Shown: positions 42,813-52,025, numbered from the stretch's first letter. The stretch: DNA of 64,000 nt from Paenibacillus taihuensis (GCF_003386535.1 NZ_QTTN01000010.1:1-64000), one strand, 5' to 3'. The notes: generated by a model from the sequence alone, not told the origin. Numbers and translations are program-made.

Positions 42813-45152
42813 TTACTCTTCTTCACCAAGCGCAATATTCGGGTTAAAATCTGCCACGACGAGTACGTCCATATGCCGTCCTTCACGCAGCACTGTCTCT
42901 ACAACCGGGCGACTCATCAGCTTGTTCCAGAAGCTGCGGCGCGATTGGCCGAGTACGATCTGCGTACTCTTGAGCTCGTTCGCCTTCGCCAGCAATGCGC
43001 CAGGAACGGCGTTCTTGGAATCCGCTTGCTCCACCTCGAACGTGCCGCCAAGTCTTGCGGTCAGCTCCTGCAGCGCCTCGATCCGCTTATCGACAGCAGC
43101 ACCTCGCTCGCTGTTCGTTTGCACGTAATGGACATGCCATGCCGCTTTCAAGCGGTGCGCAATCCGGAAGCCGCGGCGGATCAGCCGTTCAGCCGTTTCT
43201 CCTACAGTAACGCCAATGAAGATCGACTCCTGGCGGCGCCAAGGTCCGCGCAGCGAGCCGTTACGCTCCCACGCTTCCAGACGCTCATCGACGTCATCGG
43301 CGATTTCACGCAGCGCAAGCTCTCGCAGTGCGATCAAGCTGCCTGTCTTGAACAAACCGGACAGCGCTTGCTCCGCATCATCCTTCTTATAGATAAGGCC
43401 ATCCCGCATCCGCTGCTGCAGCGTAATCGGCGTCACGTCGATCAGTTCTACCTCATCGGCAAGCCGCAGGATGCTGTCCGGTACCGTCTCAACAATTGTC
43501 GTCCCGGTAATTTGCTCGACCGCGTCCTTCAAGCTTTCGAGATGCTGTACATTAAATGTTGCGATAACGGAAATACCCGCATCGAGAATTTGCTGTACAT
43601 CTTCATAGCGCTTCGCATTGCGGCTGCCCGGTGCATTCGTATGCGGCAGCTCGTCGATCAGCACAACCTCCGGATTGCGCGCGATAATTGCATCGATATC
43701 CATCTCCGTCATGTTCTTCTCGGCATCGACCACTTTGCGCGGCACGATCTCGAGCTTGCCCGCCTGCTTCAGCGTCTCTGCGCGGTCATGCGCCTCCATG
43801 AGGCCGATGACGACGTCGATCTCTTTGCGCAGCAAGTCATTGCCTTCGCGCAGCATCATATACGACTTGCCCGCGCCAGGCGCCGCGCCGATGTATACCT
43901 TGAACGTACCGCGGCGGATGCGCTCGATCTTCTTCTCGACCTCTTGCGCGCTAAGTCTGCGGTACGGCTCCGATTGCGAAACCTGCTGCGGCACCGAACG
44001 CTTCGCCGGCAATACGCGCTCGCCCTCATGCTCGGCACGGTCTGCCATGAAGAACAAGTCGATGTTGCGCACTTGCTTCAGCACTTGGCCTGCAATCGAG
44101 CCTTGCCAGAACTCTTGCGATCTGGTTTGCTTCGAGTGCCCCATAACAATGCGCGTCGCATTGATGAGCATCGCATATTTGATAAGCGCCCGCGGAACCT
44201 GCCTGCGGCTGCTCACCGATATTTCGCGGAAGCCTGCATCGACCTTCTCGGTCAGCTTCAAGATAGAACGCTTGAACGCGTCCCGTTCCTTCGTAGGCTC
44301 CTGATTGGAGTCCGCGAAAACGACAACCTGCAGGTCACCGCCGAGCCGCTTTGCAATTTGCTGTCCGCGGCGTATATAGATAGAACCGTTCCAGTGATAC
44401 TGCGCTGCGACAAGAATCCGCTCCGCCGCGCCGGACGGGCCGATAAAGCCCTGCTCCTCGCGGTACTTCTCCAGCGATTCGTTGACGCCCTCGGCCATCA
44501 GCCGCAGCGACAGCTCCCGCAGCTTGCCAAGGTTGCCGCGCTTAAGGAGGCCTGGTTCTTTAATGTTGCAAAGCCCGTCGTTCAGGCGATTCAGGATGGT
44601 CTCCGGTGATACGTCAATGAGTCGCACCTCGTCCGCGAGCTCCAGTGCATCGGCCGAAACGGTACATTCCGCCTCAATGCCGGTCAGCTTCTGAGCAAGC
44701 ACGGTGATGCCATCCAATTCGTACACATTGACCGTTGTAATGACGCTAATGCCATGGCTGAGCAGGAAAGTAATATCCTCAAGACGTGTCTTGAACTTCG
44801 CATCCGGCCGATTCTCATGCGCCAGCCCGTCAACGAGCAGCACCTCCGGATTGTGTTCCAGAATGGCGTCCAGATTAAGATCCTTCTTCTCTTCTTCGCC
44901 TTTATACCAGTGAATGCTTGGAATCCGCTCCAAATCCGCGAGCTGCTCGACCGTTTCCGGACGGCGCATCGTCGACACCGCACAGACAGCAACTTCAATA
45001 CCCTGCTGCTTCAGCGATTGACCCTCCCGCAGCATATGATACGTTTTGCCCGAACCGCTAACTGCACCAATGTACACTTTCAGACGGCCGCGATGGATTT
45101 TGGAGATAGATAATAGCAATTCCTCAGGGGTTTTACGGCGGTAACCAGCCAT
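42813..45152 (-). CDS. Tandem KdpD/UspA-domain protein without kinase domain
   Basis: About 779 residues from ATG 45152 (GGAAGG upstream; a TTG at 45215 has no ribosome site). It contains two complete KdpD N-terminal modules in tandem. Module 1 (about 23-374) has a P-loop GAVSGSGKT (29-37) but a degraded second motif VDGLAHENRPDAKF. Module 2 (about 415-774) has GAAPGAGKS (422-430) and the canonical IDELPHTNAPGSR (about 499-511). Each module ends in a UspA-like domain. There are no membrane helices, GAF, HisKA or HATPase domains, so it cannot be an ordinary KdpD kinase. A c-di-AMP riboswitch lies directly upstream, and in other Firmicutes the KdpD UspA domain itself binds c-di-AMP (established). 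A role as soluble regulator of potassium uptake is inferred. Confidence 0.88.
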   Translation of the reverse strand: MAGYRRKTPEELLLSISKIHRGRLKVYIGAVSGSGKTYHMLREGQSLKQQGIEVAVCAVSTMRRPETVEQLADLERIPSIHWYKGEEEKKDLNLDAILEHNPEVLLVDGLAHENRPDAKFKTRLEDITFLLSHGISVITTVNVYELDGITVLAQKLTGIEAECTVSADALELADEVRLIDVSPETILNRLNDGLCNIKEPGLLKRGNLGKLRELSLRLMAEGVNESLEKYREEQGFIGPSGAAERILVAAQYHWNGSIYIRRGQQIAKRLGGDLQVVVFADSNQEPTKERDAFKRSILKLTEKVDAGFREISVSSRRQVPRALIKYAMLINATRIVMGHSKQTRSQEFWQGSIAGQVLKQVRNIDLFFMADRAEHEGERVLPAKRSVPQQVSQSEPYRRLSAQEVEKKIERIRRGTFKVYIGAAPGAGKSYMMLREGNDLLRKEIDVVIGLMEAHDRAETLKQAGKLEIVPRKVVDAEKNMTEMDIDAIIARNPEVVLIDELPHTNAPGSRNAKRYEDVQQILDAGISVIATFNVQHLESLKDAVEQITGTTIVETVPDSILRLADEVELIDVTPITLQQRMRDGLIYKKDDAEQALSGLFKTGSLIALRELALREIADDVDERLEAWERNGSLRGPWRRQESIFIGVTVGETAERLIRRGFRIAHRLKAAWHVHYVQTNSERGAAVDKRIEALQELTARLGGTFEVEQADSKNAVPGALLAKANELKSTQIVLGQSRRSFWNKLMSRPVVETVLREGRHMDVLVVADFNPNIALGEEE

Positions 45153-45252
45153 AACAAACTTCGCCTTCCTTCCTTCACCTTTAAACTTTCCCAAACTTCG
45201 TAAGTCTATTGCCAAGATGCTAAGTAAAACTAATAAATTCTATAATGGCGCA

Positions 45253-45315
45253 CAAAAAAGAAGCCTGTACGGGGGATACGCCTCTTAAAGAAGAGGAACG
45301 CCTCTCGCGGCTTCT
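45253..45315 (-). terminator. Riboswitch-controlled terminator
   Basis: On the minus strand AGAAGCC (45309-45315) pairs with GGCTTCT (45259-45265), with an inner CCTCTT/AAGAGG stem, followed by a run of six T. It lies between the aptamer and the KdpD-like start codon, as expected for an expression platform. Confidence 0.85.
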
Positions 45316-45371
45316 AAACACAAGTATCTAAAAGTGTCTATATGCACGATCATTCGTCGCCTCTCTCGATT

Positions 45372-45541
45372 ACGCTTACGAGGTTAGCTGCCGGATTCGG
45401 GCGTGAGAGTCGCCCTACCTGAAGGTTGTAGCCTTCAAGATTCACCCCAATGACTGCGCCAAGACGACAAGAAGTTCATCGTTCCATACGCTCGTCATTA
45501 CTAGTGGTTCCCCCGATTTCTTAAGCAAAGAAATTCAGCGT
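45372..45541 (-). ncRNA. ydaO-type c-di-AMP riboswitch
   Basis: On the minus strand the conserved ydaO/yuaA blocks appear in order: AAATCGGGGGAACCA (about 45503-45519), GGGGTGAATCTTGAAGGC (about 45431-45448), GCCCGAATCCGGCAGCTAAC and CCTCGTAAGCG. P1 can form between ACGCT (45537-45541) and AGCGT (45372-45376). In the family, c-di-AMP binding stabilises termination and lowers expression of potassium-transport and cell-wall genes. Here the only downstream gene is the tandem KdpD-like protein, 220 bases away. Confidence 0.93.
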
Positions 45542-45741
45542 TTCATTTAACTTGCTTCATGTTACGCTCCCAGCCACTCTTTTGTAAAGGAATGCCGCAG
45601 AGAATGCACTCTCGTTTACTGCCAAGTTAGGTGGATATAACGCTTACACTAATGCCCTGCTCCAGCATCCTCTGCCTATCTCACTATATCGCCGTTTCTC
45701 GCAAATAGCTGACATTTGACAGTGGTCTGGAGCCTTCTAGG

Positions 45742-47001
45742 TTAAAATGATCCCACGATCATCTCGATCGACTTCAGCACAAGGCCGATCAGGAAGCCGC
45801 AAACCGCGCCGTTGACGCGAATCCATTGCAAGTCCTGGCCGACTTTATCTTCAATTAACTCGACGAGCTGATCGTTGTCGAGCCGATTCAAATTCTCTTC
45901 CACGAACGAGCCGATCCGCGTATGGTTGCGCTCGATCAGCTGTACGATCTGACCCTTCAGCCAGTGCTCGGCATCCGCTACAAGCTCGCGGTTCGCTTCG
46001 AAGCGATCCAACAGCTGCGAGAGCAGAGGCCAGACGCGGTCTGCGAACGACTCGTCGTGCAAGAACGCGATGCCCTTCTCGCGCAGCGCTTCGAACAGAC
46101 GCGACAGTTCGCCTTCCAGGTCAAAAGCATTCAGCAGCTCGTCGCGCAGCTGATCCAGCTGTCCCGACTCGGCCAAGCGCGTAATGAGCGTCTCTAGGCC
46201 GCTGTGCAGATGCTGCATTATGGCTGCGCGGCGCTGTGTGCCCGGCACCTTCAGCTCATGGATCTTGTTCAAGATGAAGTTCTGCAGCATTCGGCTGAGC
46301 CGGTCCTCATCCAAGGAGGCGATAAAGGCGTTGACGGCGAATTGCATGATACCGCCGAGGTTCAAGCTCTTCACGAGCTGCATCGCCGAATTGCCCAGCT
46401 CGCGGCGCATGCCTTCCGTGCTGGCCCACGCCTCCACACGCTCGAGCAGCAGATCAAGCAGCCGCTCGTCGGTGCCATTCTCGGCGGCACGGTGCAGGAA
46501 GCCGCGCAGCAGCGCTTCTAGGTCGATGCGCGCAGCAACGGAGCGGATCTCGCCCGACAGCAGCGGCACGACCTTGTCGGCCGGAATGCTGCGCAGCGCA
46601 GTCTCCAGCAGCTCCGGCAGCCGCTCGCTGTACACGGCGGACTGCAGCGCATGGCGCAGCGGCGGGAGCAGTTGCTCGGCAAGATCGAGCTGGTTCAGCT
46701 TCTCGATCATGCTCTCTTTGGCGAGCAGCCGCTCTTCCAGGACGCGGACGATGCCGTCCGACATCTTCTTCCGGTTGCGCGGCAGCAGCGCCGTATGCGG
46801 AATCGGAATGCCTAGCGGGTGGCGGAACAGCGCCGTTACGGCGAACCAGTCCGCGAGACCGCCGATGACGCCCGCTTCGAAGCCGACATGAAGCAGGCCG
46901 AGCGCGCCGTCCTTGAACGGAATGGTTGCGGCGAATCCTGCTGCCATTATGCCGAGCGATATATTCGCAATTTGTTTATTTTTTCTCGATTCGTTGGCCA
47001 T
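45742..47001 (-). CDS. DUF445 membrane-associated protein
   Basis: 419 residues. A hydrophobic N-terminal part (ISLGIMAAGFAATIPF; GVIGGLADWFAVTALFRHPL with GIPIPHTALLPRNRKKM) is the DUF445 signature. A long helical middle is followed by a C-terminal membrane segment (GAVCGFLIGLVLKSIEMIVG). Function of the family is not established; YheB-like proteins of Bacillus belong here. Its start region is followed by a 145-base gap to the zinc-ribbon gene. Confidence 0.88.
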   Translation of the reverse strand: MANESRKNKQIANISLGIMAAGFAATIPFKDGALGLLHVGFEAGVIGGLADWFAVTALFRHPLGIPIPHTALLPRNRKKMSDGIVRVLEERLLAKESMIEKLNQLDLAEQLLPPLRHALQSAVYSERLPELLETALRSIPADKVVPLLSGEIRSVAARIDLEALLRGFLHRAAENGTDERLLDLLLERVEAWASTEGMRRELGNSAMQLVKSLNLGGIMQFAVNAFIASLDEDRLSRMLQNFILNKIHELKVPGTQRRAAIMQHLHSGLETLITRLAESGQLDQLRDELLNAFDLEGELSRLFEALREKGIAFLHDESFADRVWPLLSQLLDRFEANRELVADAEHWLKGQIVQLIERNHTRIGSFVEENLNRLDNDQLVELIEDKVGQDLQWIRVNGAVCGFLIGLVLKSIEMIVGSF

Positions 47002-47089
47002 AATCGTTAAGGCTCCTTCTATTAGTGCTATTTACACCATACCATTACATTCGAATCAGTTCAAAATCACGCCAGTGCTCAAACGAAGA

Positions 47090-47116
47090 GAGACAAGCTT
47101 ACGCAAGCTTGTCCCT
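47090..47116 (-). terminator. Possible terminator of the zinc-ribbon gene
   Basis: GACAAGCTT-GCGT-AAGCTTGTC stem with a TCTCTTC tail on the minus strand; T run weak. Confidence 0.5.
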
Positions 47117-47146
47117 CCCATGAAGCAGTTGAAATTACATCCGTTG

Positions 47147-47410
47147 TTAGTTGTTCTTCCACCGCTCCAGCTTCGGAATCCCGCGCGTGAAGAAGCCTGT
47201 CAGAAACTTCGGAAAGCCCATGCCGACCATCTTTCCTTTGACGAATTCCTGCATTTGCGACGCCGTCATGTCAAGCATCGTGAACTTGCCGTCCACGTAG
47301 CAATGGACGCAATACTTCAGGCTCTTCGAGCCGCCGGCTTCCGTTCCGTTCTTATCGCCCTTCGCAATCGGCATGCCGCAGCTCTGGCAGTTCTTGTAGC
47401 TTACGCTCAC
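47147..47410 (-). CDS. Putative zinc-ribbon protein
   Basis: 87 residues. CQSCGMPIAKGD near the start and YCVHCYVDGKF give the CxxC...CxxC zinc ribbon of the Pfam zinc_ribbon_2-type family; the C-terminal part (MTASQMQEFVKGKMVGMG) is helical. Usually a single small gene of unknown role. Confidence 0.85.
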   Translation of the reverse strand: MSVSYKNCQSCGMPIAKGDKNGTEAGGSKSLKYCVHCYVDGKFTMLDMTASQMQEFVKGKMVGMGFPKFLTGFFTRGIPKLERWKNN

Positions 47411-47520
47411 GTTTGGCGTCCGCCCCTTCTGGAATATGATGGGTTAATTATATGCAATTATGTAGAGCCTGTACATGGCACGCGTTGACAGAACCTAGTC
47501 TCTTTTTTCAGAGCTTGAAC

Positions 47521-47568
47521 AATAAAAGATGCCCCGCAAGTCACACTCTACTCGTGACTTTGCGGGGC
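47521..47568 (-). terminator. Terminator of mmuM
   Basis: GCCCCGCAAGTCAC (47531-47544) and GTGACTTTGCGGGGC (47554-47568) form a long stem, followed on the minus strand by ATCTTTTATT. Confidence 0.85.
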
Positions 47569-47574
47569 ACCTTC

Positions 47575-48519
47575 TCACGTGCGTGCCCAAGCGGCAATCG
47601 CCCGGATATCCGCCGGCGTGGTCCGGCAGCAGCCGCCGATCAAGCTGGCGCCTGCTTCATGCCAACCCTTGGCGCTGCAGCCGTAGCTCTCGGTCATGCC
47701 GCTTGAATGCCACGTCTTATCGGACGGATCATAGATCTCGCCCGAATTCGGATACACGAGCACCGGCTTCGCCGTATTCGCTCGGATCTCGCTGACGAGC
47801 GAGCCGATATACTGCGGCGGCGTACAATTGACGCCTACAGCAGCCACCTGCTCATACGCATTCAGCCGCTGCGCGCATTCCGCAATCGTCTCTCCGCTGC
47901 TAATGCGCTGTCCATCCTTCGCGCTGAAACTGATCCATGCATACACGCCGGGGAATTCGGCTTCAAGCAGCTTCACAAGCGCCTGAGCCTCCAGCAGGCA
48001 CGGTATCGTCTCGCATGCGAGCAGATCTGCTCCCGCTTCGACTAACGTGCGCATCCGCTCGCGGTGGAAATCCATCAACTCCGATTCCGTCAGCGCGTAG
48101 TCGCCTCTGTACTCCGAGCCATCCGCGAGGAACGCGCCATATGGCCCTACCGAAGCGGCGACAAGCGGCTTCGGTCTCCGGGCGCGATTCTCCGGCAGTA
48201 CCTCGGTCCAGAATGCATCCCGCGCCTCAACAGCGATCCGCACCGAGCGAATAATAAGCGCATTCGCTTCAGCTTCGCTGAGTCCGCGGTCGCGGAAGCC
48301 TTGCACCGTCGCTTGATAGCTTGCCGTAATGGCCACATCCGCTCCAGCCTCGAAATAATCCCGGTGCACCCGGCCGATCAAATCCGGGTTCTCCATCAGC
48401 ACCTTCGCCGACCATAGACGGTCGTTCAAATCACAGCCTTGGCTCTCCAGCTCTGTTGCCATCGCACCGTCAAGGATGAGCATGCGGTGCTGCTGTAACA
48501 TTGTTTCTATCGGATTCAT
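47575..48519 (-). CDS. mmuM: Homocysteine S-methyltransferase
   Basis: About 314 residues. LILDGAMATELESQGCDLND, ITASYQATVQGF, GPYGAFLADGSEYRGDY and the zinc-binding cysteines in VGVNCTPP and IGGCCRTTP define the MmuM/YbgG-type homocysteine methyltransferase, which uses S-methylmethionine (or AdoMet) to make methionine. The start at 48519 has AGAGGT upstream. No MmuP-type transporter is adjacent. The importer at 49714-52025 lies in the same direction and may supply a sulfur amino acid (inference). Confidence 0.92.
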   Translation of the reverse strand: MNPIETMLQQHRMLILDGAMATELESQGCDLNDRLWSAKVLMENPDLIGRVHRDYFEAGADVAITASYQATVQGFRDRGLSEAEANALIIRSVRIAVEARDAFWTEVLPENRARRPKPLVAASVGPYGAFLADGSEYRGDYALTESELMDFHRERMRTLVEAGADLLACETIPCLLEAQALVKLLEAEFPGVYAWISFSAKDGQRISSGETIAECAQRLNAYEQVAAVGVNCTPPQYIGSLVSEIRANTAKPVLVYPNSGEIYDPSDKTWHSSGMTESYGCSAKGWHEAGASLIGGCCRTTPADIRAIAAWART

Positions 48520-48573
48520 CTGCCCTACCTCTTCCTTGTTACCTCTTCCATGTTCGGCCATCGACCGCTAGCC

Positions 48574-49689
48574 CTATACCGAACGGAATGGATCCGTTAC
48601 CGCCTGAGAAACGGCAACCTCTGTCGCTGTTCCCGCAAGAGCGCCAGCCAAGTAGCTCGCTACGCCTTGCTTCATGATTTGCTCGATATGGTGTCCCGCG
48701 TCAATGAGCGCGAAGCCCGCCGCTCGCGCATCCTGCGCGGTATGATAATCGATATCGCCCGTGACGAGCACATCGGCGCCTGCGCGGATGGCGTCGCCGA
48801 TGAACTTGCCGCCTGAACCGCCGAGCACCGCCACCTTGCGGACCGCCCGCTCCAGCTCACCGACAACGCGCGCTGCATCCAGACCGAACACAGCTTTTAC
48901 ATGGCCAGCAAGCTCACCTAGCTGTATCACCGATGGCAGCAGACCGACTCTGCCGATCCCGTAGCTTTTGGCCTCATGATCAATCGGATAGATATCGTAA
49001 GCGACTTCTTCATACGGATGCGCCTTGATGACAGCCTGCACGGCTTGCTGCACGAGACTCTCCGGCACGACTGTCTCGATTCGCACCTCTGCCACTCGCT
49101 CCAACACGCCTGCCTCGCCGATGAACGGCTGTGCGCTGTCTGACGGCATGAACGTTGCTTCACCCGCTATATTAAACGAACAATTACTGTAATCGCCGAT
49201 ATGACCGGCACCGGCAGCAAACATCGCGTCCAGCACCTGCTGATGATGCGTCTGCGGCACGAATACGACGAGCTTCTTCAGCTTCTCCGTATGCACGACC
49301 TTCAGCACGTCCAATCCGCCGCGCAACCCCAGCGCCTCGGCCAACAGATCATTCACGCCGCCTTCGGCAGCATCCAAATTCGTATGTGCGATATAAACCG
49401 CGATGTCGTGCTTAATCAGCTTCGCATATAATTGTCCCGCAGGGCTGTCGGATTGCAGATCTTCCAGCGGTCTATAAATGATCGCATGATGGGCGATTAT
49501 CAGGTCAACGCCTTCCAGTACGGCTTCATCAGCGACCTCTTCCGTCACATCAAGCGCGACAAGCACCTTGCGGATGTCCTTCTTGAGCGTTCCGAGCTGA
49601 AGCCCGATACGATCATTCGGCATTGCAATATGTTTCGGAGCAAGCCTCTCGAGCCGTTCAATTACGGTTAATCCTGTTGCATAGCTCAT
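48574..49689 (-). CDS. yqfO: Nif3-like dinuclear metal protein (YqfO type)
   Basis: 371 residues, the length of the Firmicutes YqfO form with an inserted PII-like domain (about residues 130-235, EKLKKLVVFVPQTHHQQVL to HPYEEVAYDIYPI). Metal ligands: IIAHHAIIYRP, IAHTNLDAAEGGVND and near the end LIDAGHHIEQ. Hexameric ring in known structures; biochemical role still unclear. In Bacillus it lies behind sigA and trmK, but here those are not adjacent. It precedes mmuM by 54 bases. Confidence 0.88.
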   Translation of the reverse strand: MSYATGLTVIERLERLAPKHIAMPNDRIGLQLGTLKKDIRKVLVALDVTEEVADEAVLEGVDLIIAHHAIIYRPLEDLQSDSPAGQLYAKLIKHDIAVYIAHTNLDAAEGGVNDLLAEALGLRGGLDVLKVVHTEKLKKLVVFVPQTHHQQVLDAMFAAGAGHIGDYSNCSFNIAGEATFMPSDSAQPFIGEAGVLERVAEVRIETVVPESLVQQAVQAVIKAHPYEEVAYDIYPIDHEAKSYGIGRVGLLPSVIQLGELAGHVKAVFGLDAARVVGELERAVRKVAVLGGSGGKFIGDAIRAGADVLVTGDIDYHTAQDARAAGFALIDAGHHIEQIMKQGVASYLAGALAGTATEVAVSQAVTDPFRSV

Positions 49690-49713
49690 CGTTCCAGCTC
49701 CCCTCTGCCGCCG

Positions 49714-50451
49714 CTACGCTCTCAGCGCTTTGCTGAGAAACTGCCGTGTACGCTCCTTGAGCGGATTCGTAAACATTTGCTCGGCCGTTCCTTCTTCGAC
49801 AACAATGCCATCCTCCATGAACACGACACGGTCAGCCACTTCCCGGGCAAAACCAAGCTCATGCGTCACGATAATCATCGTATTGCCTTCACTTGCCACC
49901 TGCTTGATAACGGACAGCACCTCATCGACAAGCTCGGGATCCAGCGAGGACGTCGGCTCGTCGAACAGCAGCACTTCCGGATTGAGCGCAAGCGCCCGTG
50001 CAATGCCGACGCGCTGCTGCTGGCCGCCCGACAGTTGCGACGGATAGTGGTTCATCCGATCCTTCAGCCCAACCTTCTCAAGCAGCACTGTGCTGATCTC
50101 CTTCGCCTTCGCAGGCGATAGCTTCTTCACGTCGGTTAAGCCGAGCATGACATTTTGCAGCACCTTGAGGTTCTTGAACAGATGGTATTGCTGAAAGACC
50201 ATTCCCGTAGACAGGCGAAGGGCGAGAACGTCCTGTTTGCTGGCAGATGCGGCGTCCACCGTGCGGCCATTGATCGTGATGCTGCCGCTTGTCGCACGCT
50301 CCAGAAAGTTGATGCTGCGCAGCAGCGTTGATTTGCCGGAGCCGCTCGGGCCTAGAATCGCGACGACTTCACCTTTGCCGACCGTAAGATCGATGCCCTT
50401 CAGCACATGCTGCGAGCCGTAATACTTATGAATTTGCTGCAATTGGATCAT
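49714..50451 (-). CDS. Polar amino-acid ABC transporter ATPase, importer 2
   Basis: 245 residues: Walker [10 protein letters not shown], signature [15 protein letters not shown], Walker B VLLFDEPTSSLDPE and MIIVTHELGFAREVADRVVF. Its start overlaps the permease stop by four bases. Paralogous to the ATPase at 40365-41099. Confidence 0.93.
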   Translation of the reverse strand: MIQLQQIHKYYGSQHVLKGIDLTVGKGEVVAILGPSGSGKSTLLRSINFLERATSGSITINGRTVDAASASKQDVLALRLSTGMVFQQYHLFKNLKVLQNVMLGLTDVKKLSPAKAKEISTVLLEKVGLKDRMNHYPSQLSGGQQQRVGIARALALNPEVLLFDEPTSSLDPELVDEVLSVIKQVASEGNTMIIVTHELGFAREVADRVVFMEDGIVVEEGTAEQMFTNPLKERTRQFLSKALRA

Positions 50452-51170
50452 GAAATGGCACTTCTTTCATATTTTCGTATTCGTTTCTCGACGATAACGA
50501 GAACGCGTTCAATGATGATGCACACCGGCCAGTAGATGAGCGACACCGCGATGAATACTTCGAAATAGGCGAGTCCGCGGGCTCCGATGATCTTCGCTTC
50601 GCCCATAATATCGATGACGCCGATGACAAAGACGAGCGAGGTGTCTTTGATCGTGCTAATGAACGTATTGCCGAGATTCGGGAGCGCCACGGTCAGCGCC
50701 TGCGGCAAAATAATCTTCAACATCGTCTGCGTCCGCGAGAGACCGATGGCATCCGCCGCTTCGAACTGTCCTCTGTCAACGGATTCGATCGCCGAACGGA
50801 TGGTTTCGGACAAGTAAGCGCCCAGATTGAACGAGAATGAAAGCAGCACGTAAACCTCCGGCGAGACGTAGTTGACGTCAATTCCGGTCATCCAGCCATG
50901 CTGTGTCTGGAAATAGTAGATAAACTTCGGAATGCCGTAGAAAACGAGATAAATCTGCACGAGCAGCGGCGTCCCCCGGACAAAAGAGACATATAACGCA
51001 GAAAGGGGCCCGAGAACGGGCACCTTATACAGCCGGATCAGCGCAGTCGCGAGTCCGATCGCAATACCGAGTACCATGGACGCAACGGAGATCCAGATCG
51101 TGACCGGCAAGTATTTGAGAATATGAGGGTATGATTTGATCAAATAGTCGATATCAAGCAGCTTTTCCAT
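50448..51170 (-). CDS. Polar amino-acid ABC transporter permease, importer 2
   Basis: 240 residues: [40 protein letters not shown] and EAADAIGLSRTQTMLKIILP. The pattern is close to TcyL/TcyB cystine permeases, but the ligand is not certain. Confidence 0.92.
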   Translation of the reverse strand: MEKLLDIDYLIKSYPHILKYLPVTIWISVASMVLGIAIGLATALIRLYKVPVLGPLSALYVSFVRGTPLLVQIYLVFYGIPKFIYYFQTQHGWMTGIDVNYVSPEVYVLLSFSFNLGAYLSETIRSAIESVDRGQFEAADAIGLSRTQTMLKIILPQALTVALPNLGNTFISTIKDTSLVFVIGVIDIMGEAKIIGARGLAYFEVFIAVSLIYWPVCIIIERVLVIVEKRIRKYERSAIS

Positions 51171-51191
51171 CTACCGTTACCTTCTTCGCTA

Positions 51192-52025
51192 TTATTGAGG
51201 GATGTACTCGCCTTCGGTCCATTTCTTCGACAGCTCCGCCAGCGTGCCGTCGTCCTTCATCGCTTTCAGAATCGGGTCGATCTTCGCCTTCAGCTCTTCG
51301 CCTTGCTTGTCCTTCGCGAATACGATGCCGATGTTGTCGGACGTTACAGGCTCGCCGACGATTTCGAGATCGAAGCTTTGCTTCTTAATGATCGCGCTCG
51401 TCATAACCGGATCGTTCACATAGGCGTCGAGGCGGCCAGTCTGTACGTCTTGCAAAATATCAGCAGGGCTAGTGCTCTCGCTGTATTTCAGATTGATCTT
51501 GTTGCCGTTCTTCTTGTTGTAGTCTTCAAGCAGCACCGTGTAGGAGTCGCCTGCAACAGCGCCGACATTCTTGCCTTCGAGGTCCTTCAGCGATTGGATG
51601 TCCGTTCTGCCCTTCTTCACGATAATAACGGTCTGCGATGCAAAATAAGACGTGTCCGAGAACAGGTACTTCGCTTCGCGCTCATCGCTCTTCGCCACTT
51701 CGTCCGCAATCAGCTGGATTTTGTTCGATTCCAGCGATAGGAAGATGCTGTCCCATGTCGTAGGCGAGAAATCGAATTTGTAGCCGTCGAGGCGCTTGTC
51801 GATTTCCTTGATCACTTCCACGTCGTAGCCGGTCAATTCGTTCTTGTCGTCTATGTATGCGAATGGCGGGTAGTCGTTCTGCGTGCCGACGATCAATGTT
51901 TTCTCTTCGGAATTGGCGCCGGAGTTGCTTGCGCTATTGCCGTCATTCGATCCGCACCCGCTCAAAATGCTTGCCAATAGTGTTAAAGTAACGCCGAAAC
52001 CTGCTACTGCTTTTGTTGTTTTCAT
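51192..52025 (-). CDS. Amino-acid-binding lipoprotein, importer 2
   Basis: About 277 residues. MKTTKAVAGFGVTLTLLASI with LSGC gives the lipidated Cys. The domain has LIVGTQNDYPPFAYIDDKNE, LTGYDVEVIKEIDKRL, FSPTTWDSIFLSLESNKIQL and DEVAKSDEREAKYLFS. This resembles TcyJ/TcyK-type cystine-binding proteins (tentative). Start at 52025 is supported by GGGGGA eight bases upstream. First gene of the operon, next to sulfur-related mmuM. Confidence 0.9.
   Translation of the reverse strand: MKTTKAVAGFGVTLTLLASILSGCGSNDGNSASNSGANSEEKTLIVGTQNDYPPFAYIDDKNELTGYDVEVIKEIDKRLDGYKFDFSPTTWDSIFLSLESNKIQLIADEVAKSDEREAKYLFSDTSYFASQTVIIVKKGRTDIQSLKDLEGKNVGAVAGDSYTVLLEDYNKKNGNKINLKYSESTSPADILQDVQTGRLDAYVNDPVMTSAIIKKQSFDLEIVGEPVTSDNIGIVFAKDKQGEELKAKIDPILKAMKDDGTLAELSKKWTEGEYIPQ

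Noticed and set aside
42795-44609. Long open frame of about 600 codons on the plus strand opposite the KdpD-like gene
   Set aside because: It mirrors the codon pattern of the real gene, gives an Arg/Leu-rich product without recognisable domains and has no ribosome site. The minus-strand protein has clear family motifs.
42813-45152. Ordinary KdpD sensor kinase
   Set aside because: No membrane helices, HisKA or HATPase domain anywhere in the frame or immediately downstream.
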